A DNA stretch of 64,000 bases from Chryseobacterium sediminis (GTDB lineage Bacteria > Bacteroidota > Bacteroidia > Flavobacteriales > Weeksellaceae). The stretch is from positions 124,001 through 188,000 of the forward strand of contig NZ_VUNZ01000002.1 in the NCBI RefSeq assembly GCF_008386505.1. Direction: 5' to 3'. Shown in pieces: positions 7,953 through 17,015 of the stretch. The translations under genes were made by a program, and so were the position numbers. The notes below the pieces were generated by a model. That model saw nothing but the letters and a program-made list of their open reading frames with translations. It was not told where the DNA came from and made no database searches. The first letter of the stretch is position 1, and every line of letters starts with the position of its first letter.

Positions 7953-10211
7953 TTAGTTTTTAATTACTTTTTGCTGATATACCGCTTTATCTGTAACTGC
8001 TTTCAGAATATAAATACCTTTTGGAAGTGTACTTACATTGATTTGCCCGTTGTTCAGCTGTACATTAACCATTCTTCCTGAGGCATCATACATAGAAACA
8101 TTCTGGATTTTCTCCTGAGTTTTAAGGGTAAGGATGTCGGTAACCGGATTCGGGTAAATACCGAATTCAAGTTTCTTCACCTCAGCGGTTGCTAAAGTAG
8201 CCCCTAAACTGTTTACGCTCACCGTTTTTTCAACCAGTTTACCATTTGAATTAAAACTGATTACAATATCAGACGTTCCTGAAACAAGCGGAGTCAAAAT
8301 CAATTCATCATTGTCATTAATTACTGCAGAAACTGCTGTAGGATTACTGTTTAATTTGATAGATTTCACAACCGAAACAGCCATATTGTCTGCATCAGAA
8401 ACTATTGTTTTCAGATCAATTGTGGTAGTACCTGCGGCTGTAAGCTGTGAAGGTAAAGTATTGCTTACGACAGGAACAGAATTATTGGTAAATACCGTCA
8501 ATGAAGGAAACCAATAGTAATCATTTAAGGTTTTTGTATTGATAAGAGTTCCGCTCATATTATAAGTATGAATCCAGTTTTTCTGGTAGTGTGCCCCATA
8601 TCCGCTTTCTGTTGTATTCAGAACAAGTTCACCGGTAATAGGATTTACACGAAGAGCTGCACCATAAGGAATTTGCTTAAACTGTCCTGTCTGTCCCGGA
8701 ATTGCAGCAAAGTTTTCGTTAAATGTTTTTGCTGTAACATCAAATCTTACAATCTGCGTTCCTGAACTCCAGCTGCTGATTGAATTGATCCAGTATAAAG
8801 CATTTTCTTTATTACTTGCTGTAAATCTTCCTGCATTCCATGCTCCCCAGTCACCAATATATTTAGTAGTCGGAATATTATATACCTGTGTTGCAAAAGT
8901 AGTAGGATTGATGTTGATCAGCTTCTGATCCTGAATTCCCCATACACTTCCGTCTTTAGCCTGTACCACTGAGTAGAAACCTCCGGCAATCGTACTAATC
9001 ACGGTATCTGTATTAGGATTAATGACTAAGATCCCTACACCTTGCTTCACTGCAAACACATATTGTGAAGTACGGATCATGTTTCCAATCTGGCCGTTAC
9101 CACCTGTTCCGGTAATCAAAGAACCAACCTGCAAGTTATCTATGTTGAAAAGAACAATTCCGGTAGAAGTTCCAATATACCCTTTATGCTCGTTTACTCC
9201 TACAAATGACCTTCCATCGCCGCCACCGATAGTATTAAAGCCGGCAATTTTCTGCATGGTCTGCGCATTGGCAACCACAAGTCTTCCACCAGGAGTATAC
9301 TGAGTATCTCCCCCATCAGCTGCCTGTTTTGATACGAAATAAAATTTATCTCCATAGATGGTTCCATATTGTGTAGTTGCACCGAAAGCCTGGTTGTTGT
9401 TTGCGTTACTGTATACACGGTAATTGATCTGACCGTTATTGTCAATAAAATTTACAGAACCATTGGTGTGACCGAACCATTCTTCATTTACCATGAAATA
9501 TCCGTTGGTAAAGTTGTTGGAAGCCACATAAGGAGAAACGGGAGTGACAGTAGAGGAGACAGGTGTTTGATTGAAGCCTACATTAAAATTCCATACATCC
9601 CAAGAACCGTTTTCCAATACACGTGAAGAAGCTCCAACGCTAGAATATCCGAAATCAGCATCTGCAGGATTCTTTACCCAATAAGACCAATATCCGTTAA
9701 CTGTCCAGCCAGACTGCCAGTGATCGTTAGCCGCATCTACGATGGTATAACTGTCAAAATCATAAGCTGTAGTGTTAACAAAACCATTCACCGGATATAA
9801 TGGATACGTGGTATTTCCACTTTTGATCAGTGCATTGGTACCTTGACCGTTTAGGTCAAAGCCTATTCCTCCAACCGCTGAACCAAATTGTGTTCCTTGA
9901 TACAGCAATGTGTAAAGCCTGTGGTCTGCTTTAGCAATAGCTTTCAGCATGTCTTCTCCTGTAGCATTTCCGTCCCACTTAAAACCCCAAACCATTGCAT
10001 CAGGGTTTTTGCTGTCGTTCCACTGTACTACAAAAGCAGCCTGATTGGCTCCCGATCCTACCCAATACTGAATATCAGAAAAACTGATTGTAGTGGTATT
10101 AAGATTGCTGACCCCTGAAATATCATTTCTGGGTACGCCCTGAACTTTTATCTGTGCATTTGATAAGCATGCAAACAGAAAAAGCATCATAAAAAGATAA
10201 AACTTTTTCAT
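7953..10211 (-). CDS. B12-operon secreted protein, DUF5074-type with T9SS sorting domain
   Basis: A 752-residue protein with a signal peptide (ends SNAQ, about 19). An N-terminal beta-sandwich region (about 25-215) includes WVGSGANQAAFVVQWNDSK, the start seen in cell-surface proteins that accompany Bacteroidetes BtuB loci. A beta-propeller-like DUF5074/YncE-like section (about 235-560) has repeated strands (GGRLVVANAQTMQKIAGF, KGYIGTSTGIVLFNI). The C-terminal ~75 residues are a T9SS type A domain (FGIYPNPVTDILTL to YQQKVIKN). It is the last gene of the cobalamin-riboswitch operon, 27 bases after its neighbour. Inference: a surface protein that captures B12 or corrinoids, or helps deliver them to the TonB receptor. 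Direct corrinoid binding is not proven by sequence. Confidence 0.75.
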   Translation of the reverse strand: MKKFYLFMMLFLFACLSNAQIKVQGVPRNDISGVSNLNTTTISFSDIQYWVGSGANQAAFVVQWNDSKNPDAMVWGFKWDGNATGEDMLKAIAKADHRLYTLLYQGTQFGSAVGGIGFDLNGQGTNALIKSGNTTYPLYPVNGFVNTTAYDFDSYTIVDAANDHWQSGWTVNGYWSYWVKNPADADFGYSSVGASSRVLENGSWDVWNFNVGFNQTPVSSTVTPVSPYVASNNFTNGYFMVNEEWFGHTNGSVNFIDNNGQINYRVYSNANNNQAFGATTQYGTIYGDKFYFVSKQAADGGDTQYTPGGRLVVANAQTMQKIAGFNTIGGGDGRSFVGVNEHKGYIGTSTGIVLFNIDNLQVGSLITGTGGNGQIGNMIRTSQYVFAVKQGVGILVINPNTDTVISTIAGGFYSVVQAKDGSVWGIQDQKLININPTTFATQVYNIPTTKYIGDWGAWNAGRFTASNKENALYWINSISSWSSGTQIVRFDVTAKTFNENFAAIPGQTGQFKQIPYGAALRVNPITGELVLNTTESGYGAHYQKNWIHTYNMSGTLINTKTLNDYYWFPSLTVFTNNSVPVVSNTLPSQLTAAGTTTIDLKTIVSDADNMAVSVVKSIKLNSNPTAVSAVINDNDELILTPLVSGTSDIVISFNSNGKLVEKTVSVNSLGATLATAEVKKLEFGIYPNPVTDILTLKTQEKIQNVSMYDASGRMVNVQLNNGQINVSTLPKGIYILKAVTDKAVYQQKVIKN

Positions 10212-10238
10212 TTTTATTAATTTAAATAGATTGAATTA

Positions 10239-11432
10239 TTATTTGAAATGTAAATCGTAAGCTCCTGCCACTTCTGTAGAAACTTCACCCAGCCAGCCAG
10301 CTTCCTGATTGACTCCTGTGTATATTTTCATAAAATCTACCCCAGGAAGTTTTACATATTTTCCGTTTCTGTCTACAGCCCACGAAATATCAATATTAGA
10401 AGCTTCATCATTATTCGGAGCATTATCCGCATATCCGAAATCATATGATTTTCCTACCCAATATGATCCGTCCCCGTTCTGATCATAAAAATTGTTTGCC
10501 AGTCTTGTTCCTGAAAAGCCGTAAGAACTATCGGTAAACCATAAAGGATAATAGCTTTGAGCGTGGAAAGTATTTTTTGTTTTAAAACCCTGATTCCCCA
10601 GATTGTCATTCCATTTGATATATTCTACATCGGTCTGCCAGAATTCAGTTCCGGCTACAGGTGTTTTATTTTCATCAGGCTTATGATATGTTATGCTGTA
10701 ATCTTTTACGGTTGCATTTTTGAAGTATTCGCTGCCTGCAATTTCGTACCATTCATCATTATCAGGTTTACCGTTTTTGTTTCTATCGTAGGCTACCATA
10801 ATGATTCCCGGTTCACAAGAGCCGGAACGCTGATCACTGGCATCATTTCCAAAGAATGCATTTCCTAATATTTTAAAATCTCTACCATTCAGATTGGGAA
10901 TAGTGTGATCAAAACCGAAAGTAACATATCCGCCATATCCTCCAAGACTAATCATAGTAGAATTCCCTCCCACTAATGACTCATTTGCTTTCTGAAGCAT
11001 ATTTGCAGCAGTATTTCCAGGTAAATACTCGGGGATTTCATTCATAAATTGTCCTACAGCGGGACGGAATTCCAATACTTTAGCGATATATTTACTGTAA
11101 GGTGTTTTTTCTTTGGTAACGATGATTTTAGAATGATAAACCTGTTCGTTTCCTTTATTATTAATCTTTAAGGTCAGCGGATAAGCATCTGCCGTTGGGC
11201 TTATAAATTCAAGTTCCGAATTTTGTGAGATGATGGAATCATTGATACTCCATGTGACAGATCCTGAAGCATTGGTAGGAATACTCAAAACCTTAAAACG
11301 TTCAATGGAATAAGAATCATCAAGCCCGTTAAACGTAAATTCATCTTCATCATCATGCTTACAGGCTATTACACCTATCAGGAAACATGATAAAACTCCG
11401 ATTTTTAAATAAGTAAAGGTCTTTCTGTTCAT
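10239..11432 (-). CDS. Surface lipoprotein of the B12-uptake operon
   Basis: A 397-residue lipoprotein with a lipobox around residue 24 (CFLIGVIAC followed by acidic residues KHDDEDE, a surface-export-like signal in Bacteroidetes). A short immunoglobulin/PKD-like segment comes first (about 40-105, SGSVTWSINDSIISQNSELEF). A large unnamed domain follows (about 115-397) with conserved-looking blocks GGYGGYVTFGFDHTI, ILGNAFFGNDASDQRSGSCEPG and YDRNKNGKPDNDEWYEIAGSE. Proteins of this kind are found beside BtuB in Bacteroidetes B12 loci. It sits between a BtuG-like propeller and the T9SS DUF5074 protein, with gaps of 14 and 27 bases. A corrinoid-binding or docking role is inferred from context only. 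Confidence 0.65.
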   Translation of the reverse strand: MNRKTFTYLKIGVLSCFLIGVIACKHDDEDEFTFNGLDDSYSIERFKVLSIPTNASGSVTWSINDSIISQNSELEFISPTADAYPLTLKINNKGNEQVYHSKIIVTKEKTPYSKYIAKVLEFRPAVGQFMNEIPEYLPGNTAANMLQKANESLVGGNSTMISLGGYGGYVTFGFDHTIPNLNGRDFKILGNAFFGNDASDQRSGSCEPGIIMVAYDRNKNGKPDNDEWYEIAGSEYFKNATVKDYSITYHKPDENKTPVAGTEFWQTDVEYIKWNDNLGNQGFKTKNTFHAQSYYPLWFTDSSYGFSGTRLANNFYDQNGDGSYWVGKSYDFGYADNAPNNDEASNIDISWAVDRNGKYVKLPGVDFMKIYTGVNQEAGWLGEVSTEVAGAYDLHFK

Positions 11433-11446
11433 TTCTTAAAGTTTGA

Positions 11447-12580
11447 TTATTTGTATAAAAAAGTGAAGTGGGCAGGGATATTTCCACCCTCTGTTTTCCA
11501 TTTAAAATGTCCGTTTTTATCAAAACAATACACAAATCCCAGGGAAACATAATTTCTGGCATCTGTCATATAGATATCTTCTGTAATGGGGTTTACAGCA
11601 ATTCCGTAAGGGGTTTTAATTGCAGTTTCATATTCTTTGTCAAAAATTCTGTTGGCAATGATCTGCTCTGTTTTTACATCAATGATTCCAAAGCTCTTTT
11701 TATAGCTATGGGTATTATAATTGAATTCGTTTCCGTAGAAATAAAGCTTATCATTAACGATTGTCATTTCGCTCACTGCGAGATGGAAATCTTTTTTAAC
11801 GATCCCCGTTGCTGCATCTATAAGATATAAGCTGGAAGGAATGTTGTAATAATCTCCTCTTGAGCTTACGTACAGATCACCATAATTGTCTTTTTTAATG
11901 TGGTGAAGATTGATTGCAACATTTAGCTTTTGAATTTCAGTAAAAGTATTCAGATCGATAACAGAGACTGTATTATCATAATCGGGAGCTTTGTATCCTC
12001 CGGAATTGGCAACAAATAGTTTATTTCCTACAATTTCCATTTCTTCCGGCTGATATCCTACTACCACTTCACGCTGGATAGAAAGAGAAGTGGTATCAAT
12101 CTCCACTACTTTTCCTTTGGGTGCTTTTGGATTAATCGCTACCGGTCCTGCATAGCTGCTGGCGTAAGCTTTTCCATCTTTAAAGGTTAAATAACGACAG
12201 TTCTGTAACGGAATAGAAGTAATACGTTTAGCCGTTTTGGCATCCAATACCTCAATTTTATTGGAAACATTGACTACAATATACAGTTTACTCCCGTAGA
12301 CTTTGATATCATTTCCTACATCTCCCAGTTCTTTTACCACATTTGGGTTAATTTCTGCATAGATGTTCCTGTAATAGGTTCCTTTGGTATAATCAAAAAA
12401 ATCCAGTGTACATTTGTTGCTTCCCATATTTCCTTCATTCAGCATGTAGAAACCTTTTATTGCTGTATTTTCTGAAGGAAGTCCTTCCACTACTTCCTGA
12501 CGGACGATTATTTCATCGGTACGGCACGAGGTAAGAAAACCTAAGACAAGAAATAGAAAATAAAAATTTAGTTTTCTCAT
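11447..12580 (-). CDS. btuG: BtuG-like surface beta-propeller lipoprotein (B12 capture)
   Basis: A 377-residue lipoprotein (signal and lipobox LGFLTSC, about residue 19) made almost wholly of YncE/DUF5074-like propeller blades, e.g. NDIKVYGSKLYIVVNVSNKIEVLDAKT, then PEEMEIVGNKLFVANSGGYK and YDNTVSVIDLNTFTEIQKL. This is the architecture of Bacteroides BtuG, a surface protein that binds cobalamin very tightly and caps the TonB receptor BtuB. The ATG overlaps the stop of the upstream BtuB-like gene by 4 bases (ATGA), indicating translational coupling, as expected for two partners of one complex. Riboswitch control supports B12 as the ligand. The symbol is given by analogy. Confidence 0.75.
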   Translation of the reverse strand: MRKLNFYFLFLVLGFLTSCRTDEIIVRQEVVEGLPSENTAIKGFYMLNEGNMGSNKCTLDFFDYTKGTYYRNIYAEINPNVVKELGDVGNDIKVYGSKLYIVVNVSNKIEVLDAKTAKRITSIPLQNCRYLTFKDGKAYASSYAGPVAINPKAPKGKVVEIDTTSLSIQREVVVGYQPEEMEIVGNKLFVANSGGYKAPDYDNTVSVIDLNTFTEIQKLNVAINLHHIKKDNYGDLYVSSRGDYYNIPSSLYLIDAATGIVKKDFHLAVSEMTIVNDKLYFYGNEFNYNTHSYKKSFGIIDVKTEQIIANRIFDKEYETAIKTPYGIAVNPITEDIYMTDARNYVSLGFVYCFDKNGHFKWKTEGGNIPAHFTFLYK

Positions 12581-14610
12581 AAGGTGAAGTTTAGAATAAG
12601 TTTAAAGTTTCTTCCCGGCATCGGATAGTTGATCACTACATCATAATATTGGTTGAAAATATTATTCATCTCAAGGCTTACTTTAAATTGGTGATTCGCC
12701 CAATTAAATTTTTTCTGAACAGACAGATCATGGGTATACCACGGCTGTACATAATTGTATTGAATGTTATCCTGATTCACATCGTAACGTTTTCCCACAT
12801 ACATCGCGCTGTAATTGAAACTCCAGTCTTTATAATCGGCCATTAATGCAAATGATCCGCTATGCCATGGTGTGTAAGGAATCTGATTTTTGTAAAATGT
12901 ATCTTCCGGATCTGTCATATCCCTTGCACTTTGATAGGTATAGGAAAGCAATGGTCTTAATTTTACTTTTCCCAACTGCATTTCTGCCTGAACATTCACA
13001 TCAGCACCTATGATTTCAACCAATCCAAGGTTCATCATCAGCCAACGGAACATACTTCCGTTAGGAGCTGCGACGATTTTATCCTGCACTTTGTTGTAAT
13101 AACCGTCTACTTTAGCATAAAAGGATTTAAAGAAGTGATTATTATAATTTTTCTGGTATGTAAATCCTACATCATACTGATTGGTAAATTCCGGTTTCAG
13201 GTAAGTATTTCCGATATTGGTATAATACAGATCATTAAAAGTAGGCAGTCTGAAAATCCTCTTATAGAAAGCTCTGAGGGTAAGCTCAGGAATGATTTCA
13301 GGCTGGTAGCTCATGAATACTGCTGGTGTCCATTCTCTGCTGTCTCCCGGTCTTTTATTTTTTCTAACTTCTTCAAAAGTAAAAGTTCCTAAAAGGCTTC
13401 CCAGAATCTTGAACCTGTTCCACTGGTAAGTTGTTGCTAAAGCGACTAATGTAGTATAGCGGGTAGGATAAGAAAAGTTATCCAAATTAGCATCCAGATT
13501 ATTATACTGAAAATCTCCGCTCAGACTGACATCCCAATTGGGCGTGATAGAATATATATTGGATGAAGAAAGATAAACTTCTCTTTGGATATAGACATTA
13601 TCCGTATACATAATAGATTGCGAACGAACTGTATCCATAAAATGGGTGTAATCATAAGCAAATTTTGCTTTCAGCTGTGTTTCAAACTTCGGGAAGAGTT
13701 TTTTTCGCAGATTGGCCTGTATAAAATAATTTTCATCTGAAAGTCTTGCTCCTCTTCCACCAAAACGTCCGTTCACAATAGGTGCCGGCATTCCGCGGTC
13801 TGAAATATAACCATACCCTCTGATATTCCAGCTTCCGTTATTTAAAGTTCCATTTAACGAAGTTTCAAAACGTTTTGCTTTAATATCTGAATCCTGTCTT
13901 TTTGCAATCGTATCATAAGCCTGCTGTCCATCTGGATATTTTTTGGCATACCGAAATCTGTAAATTCCGTCACTTTGCATAAATTCTGCGCTGAAACTTG
14001 CAGCAACCCTGTCTGATATTTTCTGTTCCAATCGGAATGACGGATTAAAAAGGTCAATGGAAGCACTTTTTGCTCTTATCACAAGATTGGTTTTTCTTGT
14101 TCCTTTAAATACAGGTGTTTTAGGCTGTAAATAGATAGATCCCGAAGAACCAAAATCTTTTGCAGGCTGAAAAATTTCACTTTTCTGACCATTGTATAAT
14201 GATATCTCTTCAAGATCATCCAAAGAATATCTTCCCAGATCTACCAGTCCGTTCTGTGCATTTCCTAATTGAATTCCATCATAGAAAACACCTACATGCT
14301 GGCTTCCGAGACTTCGGACATTAATAGTTTTCAGTCCACCTATACCGCCATAGTCTTTGATCTGAACTCCGGAAAAATATCGTAAAGCATCTGCTACAGA
14401 ATGGCTGTTCAGTCTCTCCAGCTGCTCGCCCTGTAAGGTTTGTGCCGGAAGAATTTCTTTAAAATTCTTTTTGTACAAACTGATTGCCTTAATGGATTCT
14501 TCCTTTAGGGTGTCGTTTTTCTTCTTTTGAGAATATAAAAGTTGAGATGTGATCACCAAAATTGTGAAAACAGCTTTATGAAATGCAGAAGTAATTAGTT
14601 TTGCCGCCAT
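12577..14610 (-). CDS. btuB: BtuB-type TonB-dependent vitamin B12 receptor
   Basis: A 677-residue outer-membrane receptor starting MAAKLITSAFHKAVF. A longer frame back to 14667 is rejected because the extra 19 residues overlap a leader hairpin and are not a normal signal sequence. After the signal (ends SQLLYSQ) comes a plug domain (about 50-165: LQGEQLERLNSHSVADALRYFSG, then INVRSLGSQHVGVFYDGIQL). A 22-strand barrel follows and ends in a terminal aromatic strand (NFKLILNFTL). No carboxypeptidase-like N-terminal domain is seen. Placement directly behind a cobalamin riboswitch and in front of a BtuG-like propeller identifies the substrate as B12 or related corrinoids. Uptake is powered by TonB/ExbBD, encoded elsewhere. 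Confidence 0.85.
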   Translation of the reverse strand: MAAKLITSAFHKAVFTILVITSQLLYSQKKKNDTLKEESIKAISLYKKNFKEILPAQTLQGEQLERLNSHSVADALRYFSGVQIKDYGGIGGLKTINVRSLGSQHVGVFYDGIQLGNAQNGLVDLGRYSLDDLEEISLYNGQKSEIFQPAKDFGSSGSIYLQPKTPVFKGTRKTNLVIRAKSASIDLFNPSFRLEQKISDRVAASFSAEFMQSDGIYRFRYAKKYPDGQQAYDTIAKRQDSDIKAKRFETSLNGTLNNGSWNIRGYGYISDRGMPAPIVNGRFGGRGARLSDENYFIQANLRKKLFPKFETQLKAKFAYDYTHFMDTVRSQSIMYTDNVYIQREVYLSSSNIYSITPNWDVSLSGDFQYNNLDANLDNFSYPTRYTTLVALATTYQWNRFKILGSLLGTFTFEEVRKNKRPGDSREWTPAVFMSYQPEIIPELTLRAFYKRIFRLPTFNDLYYTNIGNTYLKPEFTNQYDVGFTYQKNYNNHFFKSFYAKVDGYYNKVQDKIVAAPNGSMFRWLMMNLGLVEIIGADVNVQAEMQLGKVKLRPLLSYTYQSARDMTDPEDTFYKNQIPYTPWHSGSFALMADYKDWSFNYSAMYVGKRYDVNQDNIQYNYVQPWYTHDLSVQKKFNWANHQFKVSLEMNNIFNQYYDVVINYPMPGRNFKLILNFTL

Positions 14611-14642
14611 TAGCTCATTTAGGATAATGAAGACGCTAATGG
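14607..14642 (-). promoter_or_regulatory. Hairpin over the btuB start codon (candidate riboswitch expression platform)
   Basis: In the btuB leader RNA an 8-bp outer stem (14635-14642 with 14607-14614) encloses a 5-bp inner stem (14626-14630 with 14615-14619) and a six-base loop. The ATG (14608-14610) lies inside the downstream outer arm. It sits about 80 bases after the cobalamin aptamer. Inference: folding hides the start codon, giving translational control. Confidence 0.5.
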
Positions 14643-14721
14643 ATATAAGAAAACAACGACAAAGCACAGCTGTAACTGCACAGAATCATTGATGTCCTAA
14701 GCTTTATTCCACGAAAGCGTC

Positions 14722-14888
14722 AAACGATTATTGTCTGGCAGGTCTTCTGACTTACTCCATTTTTGAAATCCTTCCCATTAAAAAACAGTGGATATATTTT
14801 TCAAAAACTTTGGTGCGGAGCTTACAGCAGCGGGTCTGTTCCGGATTTCCACCGGATTCCCTTTTAAGAGCTTTTTATGGCTCACCAA
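14722..14888 (-). ncRNA. Cobalamin riboswitch
   Basis: Reading the reverse strand, the element opens with TTTGGTGAGCC. It then has the conserved core GGGAATCCGGTGGAAATCC, followed by AACAGACCCGCTGCTGTAA, and closes with the B12 box AAGTCAGAAGACCTGCC. All are hallmarks of the AdoCbl/cobalamin riboswitch (Rfam Cobalamin family). It precedes the btuB-btuG-type operon, so excess B12 should lower importer expression. The exact aptamer ends are estimates. No strong intrinsic terminator is seen between it and btuB; a hairpin covering the start codon suggests translational control. Confidence 0.93.
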
Positions 14889-14895
14889 ATTTCGG

Positions 14896-14925
14896 CAAAG
14901 ATAAAAAATTATTCTTAACCCCCAA
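14896..14925 (-). promoter_or_regulatory. Promoter of the B12-uptake operon
   Basis: TTG (14923-14925), 19 bases, TATCTTTG (14896-14903) on the reverse strand. Transcription would start about 14889, right at the 5' edge of the riboswitch. Confidence 0.75.
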
Positions 14926-14948
14926 TTAAAATCATGATTCATAAATAA

Positions 14949-14972
14949 TTAAAGCTCCCGAGGGAGCTTTAA
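14949..14972 (-). terminator. Terminator of the MbnP/MbnH operon
   Basis: A perfect 11-bp inverted repeat with a 2-base centre (14949-14959 with 14962-14972), 25 bases after the stop of the gene ending at 14997. Confidence 0.65.
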
Positions 14973-14996
14973 TATGATTACAAAGGGGTTTCTATT

Positions 14997-15944
14997 TTAA
15001 ATTCCAATATTCAGGAAAATACTGAACCTGGATTTTGCTTCGATATCGCCCCCCGCCAAATGAGTATACATAGGAAGCATGAGTTCACTTCCCAGACTCA
15101 GTTTTTTATAAGAAGCTTCAAACCCAAGCTTCCCATACAATGCGCTTCCGGCAGTATTCGGCAGCGCTTCATCAAATTGTTTATTCTGAGCATACACTTC
15201 TCCCTGAACTCCGGTTTTTACGGAAAATATAGATTTTTCAGTTCCTGCAACCTGATAAAACCCAGTAGCAGCATAGTTCCACTGGTTTCCAAAATGGTAA
15301 TTTTTCTTATTCTCTGTTTTGATGGTATAGTCTGTATTGACCAATACAGCCACTTTATTTTTCTGAAACTTATAATTCAAAGCTGCCTGATAATCCCAGC
15401 TTCCCGTTCCCAACTGAAAACTTGGATTGACACCGGACACTCCTTTTTCATCAAACTTTCCCAAAGGAATTTTCACTCCCAAACCTCCACTCAAATGATG
15501 AAAATTATCCCTGGAACTCATCAGCTGGTAAATTCCCATCAGGTTCAGATCTCCTATTCCATTGATTTTGATATCTCCCTGCATGGTTTTCTTTTCATGA
15601 AAATGAAATGGCAGACTTGCATATACACTCAGTTTTTCAGTCAATGGAATTTTCCCCCAAAGCTGTAGGGTATTAAAATACTGATCCTGCGTAAGGTCTT
15701 TTACAAATAAGTTTTCTTTTGCTTTGTAATGCTGGGCAAAGTATTTGATTCCGATAAACTGTGGATTCAATAAAGATTCAAAGCCTGAAGATCCGTTACC
15801 GGCAGCACAGCCACAGGCATCACAATCATCATCAAAATCAAATCTACTGAAGCTGTCCGGAGCAATATAAATACTGTCTTTAATAGTCTTCGCCTGATAC
15901 TGCCCAAACAGAATCAAACTTAATATTACGATAATCTTCTTCAT
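14997..15944 (-). CDS. Outer-membrane beta-barrel companion of MbnP/MbnH with Cys-rich N-terminus
   Basis: A 315-residue protein with a signal peptide (ends YQA, about 18). A short acidic/Cys segment DFDDDCDACGCAAGNGSSG (about 36-54) offers three closely spaced Cys. A predicted 12- to 14-strand barrel follows, of the transporter/MetA-pathway type (FNTLQLWGKIPLTEKLSVYA, LSGGLGVKIPLG), ending in an aromatic C-terminal strand (RFSIFLNIGI). It is the third gene after a MbnP-like protein and a dihaem peroxidase, 12 bases behind the latter. Inference: an outer-membrane pore or sensor linked to copper or redox handling, with the Cys cluster possibly metal-binding. The exact family was not identified. 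Confidence 0.6.
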   Translation of the reverse strand: MKKIIVILSLILFGQYQAKTIKDSIYIAPDSFSRFDFDDDCDACGCAAGNGSSGFESLLNPQFIGIKYFAQHYKAKENLFVKDLTQDQYFNTLQLWGKIPLTEKLSVYASLPFHFHEKKTMQGDIKINGIGDLNLMGIYQLMSSRDNFHHLSGGLGVKIPLGKFDEKGVSGVNPSFQLGTGSWDYQAALNYKFQKNKVAVLVNTDYTIKTENKKNYHFGNQWNYAATGFYQVAGTEKSIFSVKTGVQGEVYAQNKQFDEALPNTAGSALYGKLGFEASYKKLSLGSELMLPMYTHLAGGDIEAKSRFSIFLNIGI

Positions 15945-15956
15945 GTTTTCTATAAA

Positions 15957-17015
15957 TTATTCTGCAAATTTTGGGTTGGATATAAAACTTTTGTCTGATA
16001 ATGTTTTCAGGAAAGCAATGATTGACTGTTTTTCCTGACTGTTCATAGCAATTCCTGTATGACCATTCTGTTTTAACTGAGGATCAAGATTCGCATTATC
16101 TTCCACCTGATCTGAATAGAAATTGAGTACAGCGTCTAAGGTGTAAAACCTTCCGTCATGCATATAAGGTGCTGTATATTCTACGTTTCTCAAACTCGGA
16201 ACACGGAATTTCATCCAATCTACCTGATTAAGTGTAACTCTGTAACGTCCGGCATCTTTGAACTCTGTGTTATAATACATTCCTGTATTACGGAAACTTT
16301 CATCGGTAAATAATTCTCCGCTATGGCAAGAGGCACATTTCTGTCCGAACAAAGCCATTCCCTGAGATTCTGTTGAAGTAAACTGCTCTTTTCCCTGCCT
16401 GAACCTGTCATATTTTGAATCTGACGAAATTAAAGAAGCCATAAACTGGGACAGCGCTTTTAAAATTCTTTCTCCGGTAATGGTTTCATCTCCGTAAGCT
16501 TCCCTGAAAAGTTTTTTATATTTCTGATCGTCTTTTATTTTTGAAATGGCTTCCGGTATAGAACTGTCCATTTCATTAACATCTGTAATAGGGCTTATCG
16601 GTTGTTCATTGAGGTTATGAATGACTCCGTCCCACATATATCTTTTCAAAAAAGCCATATTCTGAATGGGCGGCGCATTTCTGATTCCTATTCTGTCATC
16701 CACGCCATGGCTTACAGTGTGCCCGTGATGGGTGAAAGCATTTTCCTGAATATGACAGAAGCCGCATGAAATGGTATTATTTCGGGAAAGTCTTCCTTCA
16801 TAGAATAATTTTCTCCCTAACTCTACTCCGTTTTTGGTTACCGGATTGACTGATTTATCGAAAGTCATTTCCGGAAAATAAGAAGGAAACTGCAGATTAT
16901 ATGCTTCATCTTTTTCCAGTGGCTGAATCACCTCATCAGAGCAGGAAATACAGCTCATAATCAATACAAGCAGAACCAAGATCCTTTTAATAAGAAAATT
17001 AATCATTATGAACAT
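15957..17015 (-). CDS. Dihaem cytochrome c peroxidase family protein, MbnH/MauG-like
   Basis: A 352-residue lipoprotein (lipobox LIMSCISC, about 25) with two c-type haem sites, CGFCH (about 92-96) and CASCH (about 227-231), in the CcpA/MauG fold. Other family motifs are GRKLFYEGRLSRNNTISC, the block around FLKRYMWDGVIHNLNEQPI, and MHDGRFYTLDAVLNFY. Such periplasmic enzymes reduce peroxide or, as in MauG and MbnH, oxidise Trp on a partner protein. It overlaps the 3' end of a MbnP-family gene, which points to the MbnH role (making kynurenine on MbnP). An alternative start at 17006 (MINFL) leaves an 8-base overlap instead of 17; both give a good lipoprotein signal. Confidence 0.8.
   Translation of the reverse strand: MFIMINFLIKRILVLLVLIMSCISCSDEVIQPLEKDEAYNLQFPSYFPEMTFDKSVNPVTKNGVELGRKLFYEGRLSRNNTISCGFCHIQENAFTHHGHTVSHGVDDRIGIRNAPPIQNMAFLKRYMWDGVIHNLNEQPISPITDVNEMDSSIPEAISKIKDDQKYKKLFREAYGDETITGERILKALSQFMASLISSDSKYDRFRQGKEQFTSTESQGMALFGQKCASCHSGELFTDESFRNTGMYYNTEFKDAGRYRVTLNQVDWMKFRVPSLRNVEYTAPYMHDGRFYTLDAVLNFYSDQVEDNANLDPQLKQNGHTGIAMNSQEKQSIIAFLKTLSDKSFISNPKFAE

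Noticed and set aside
14611..14667. Longer N-terminus for the BtuB-like receptor (start at 14667)
   Set aside because: The extra 19 residues do not form a standard signal, and the segment overlaps the leader hairpin between the riboswitch and the receptor gene.
15060..15668. 202-codon antisense frame inside the MbnP-linked barrel gene
   Set aside because: It lies wholly opposite a real gene with a clear signal peptide and operon context; the translated sequence has no domain and is rich in Ser, Ile, Phe and His, as expected of antisense.
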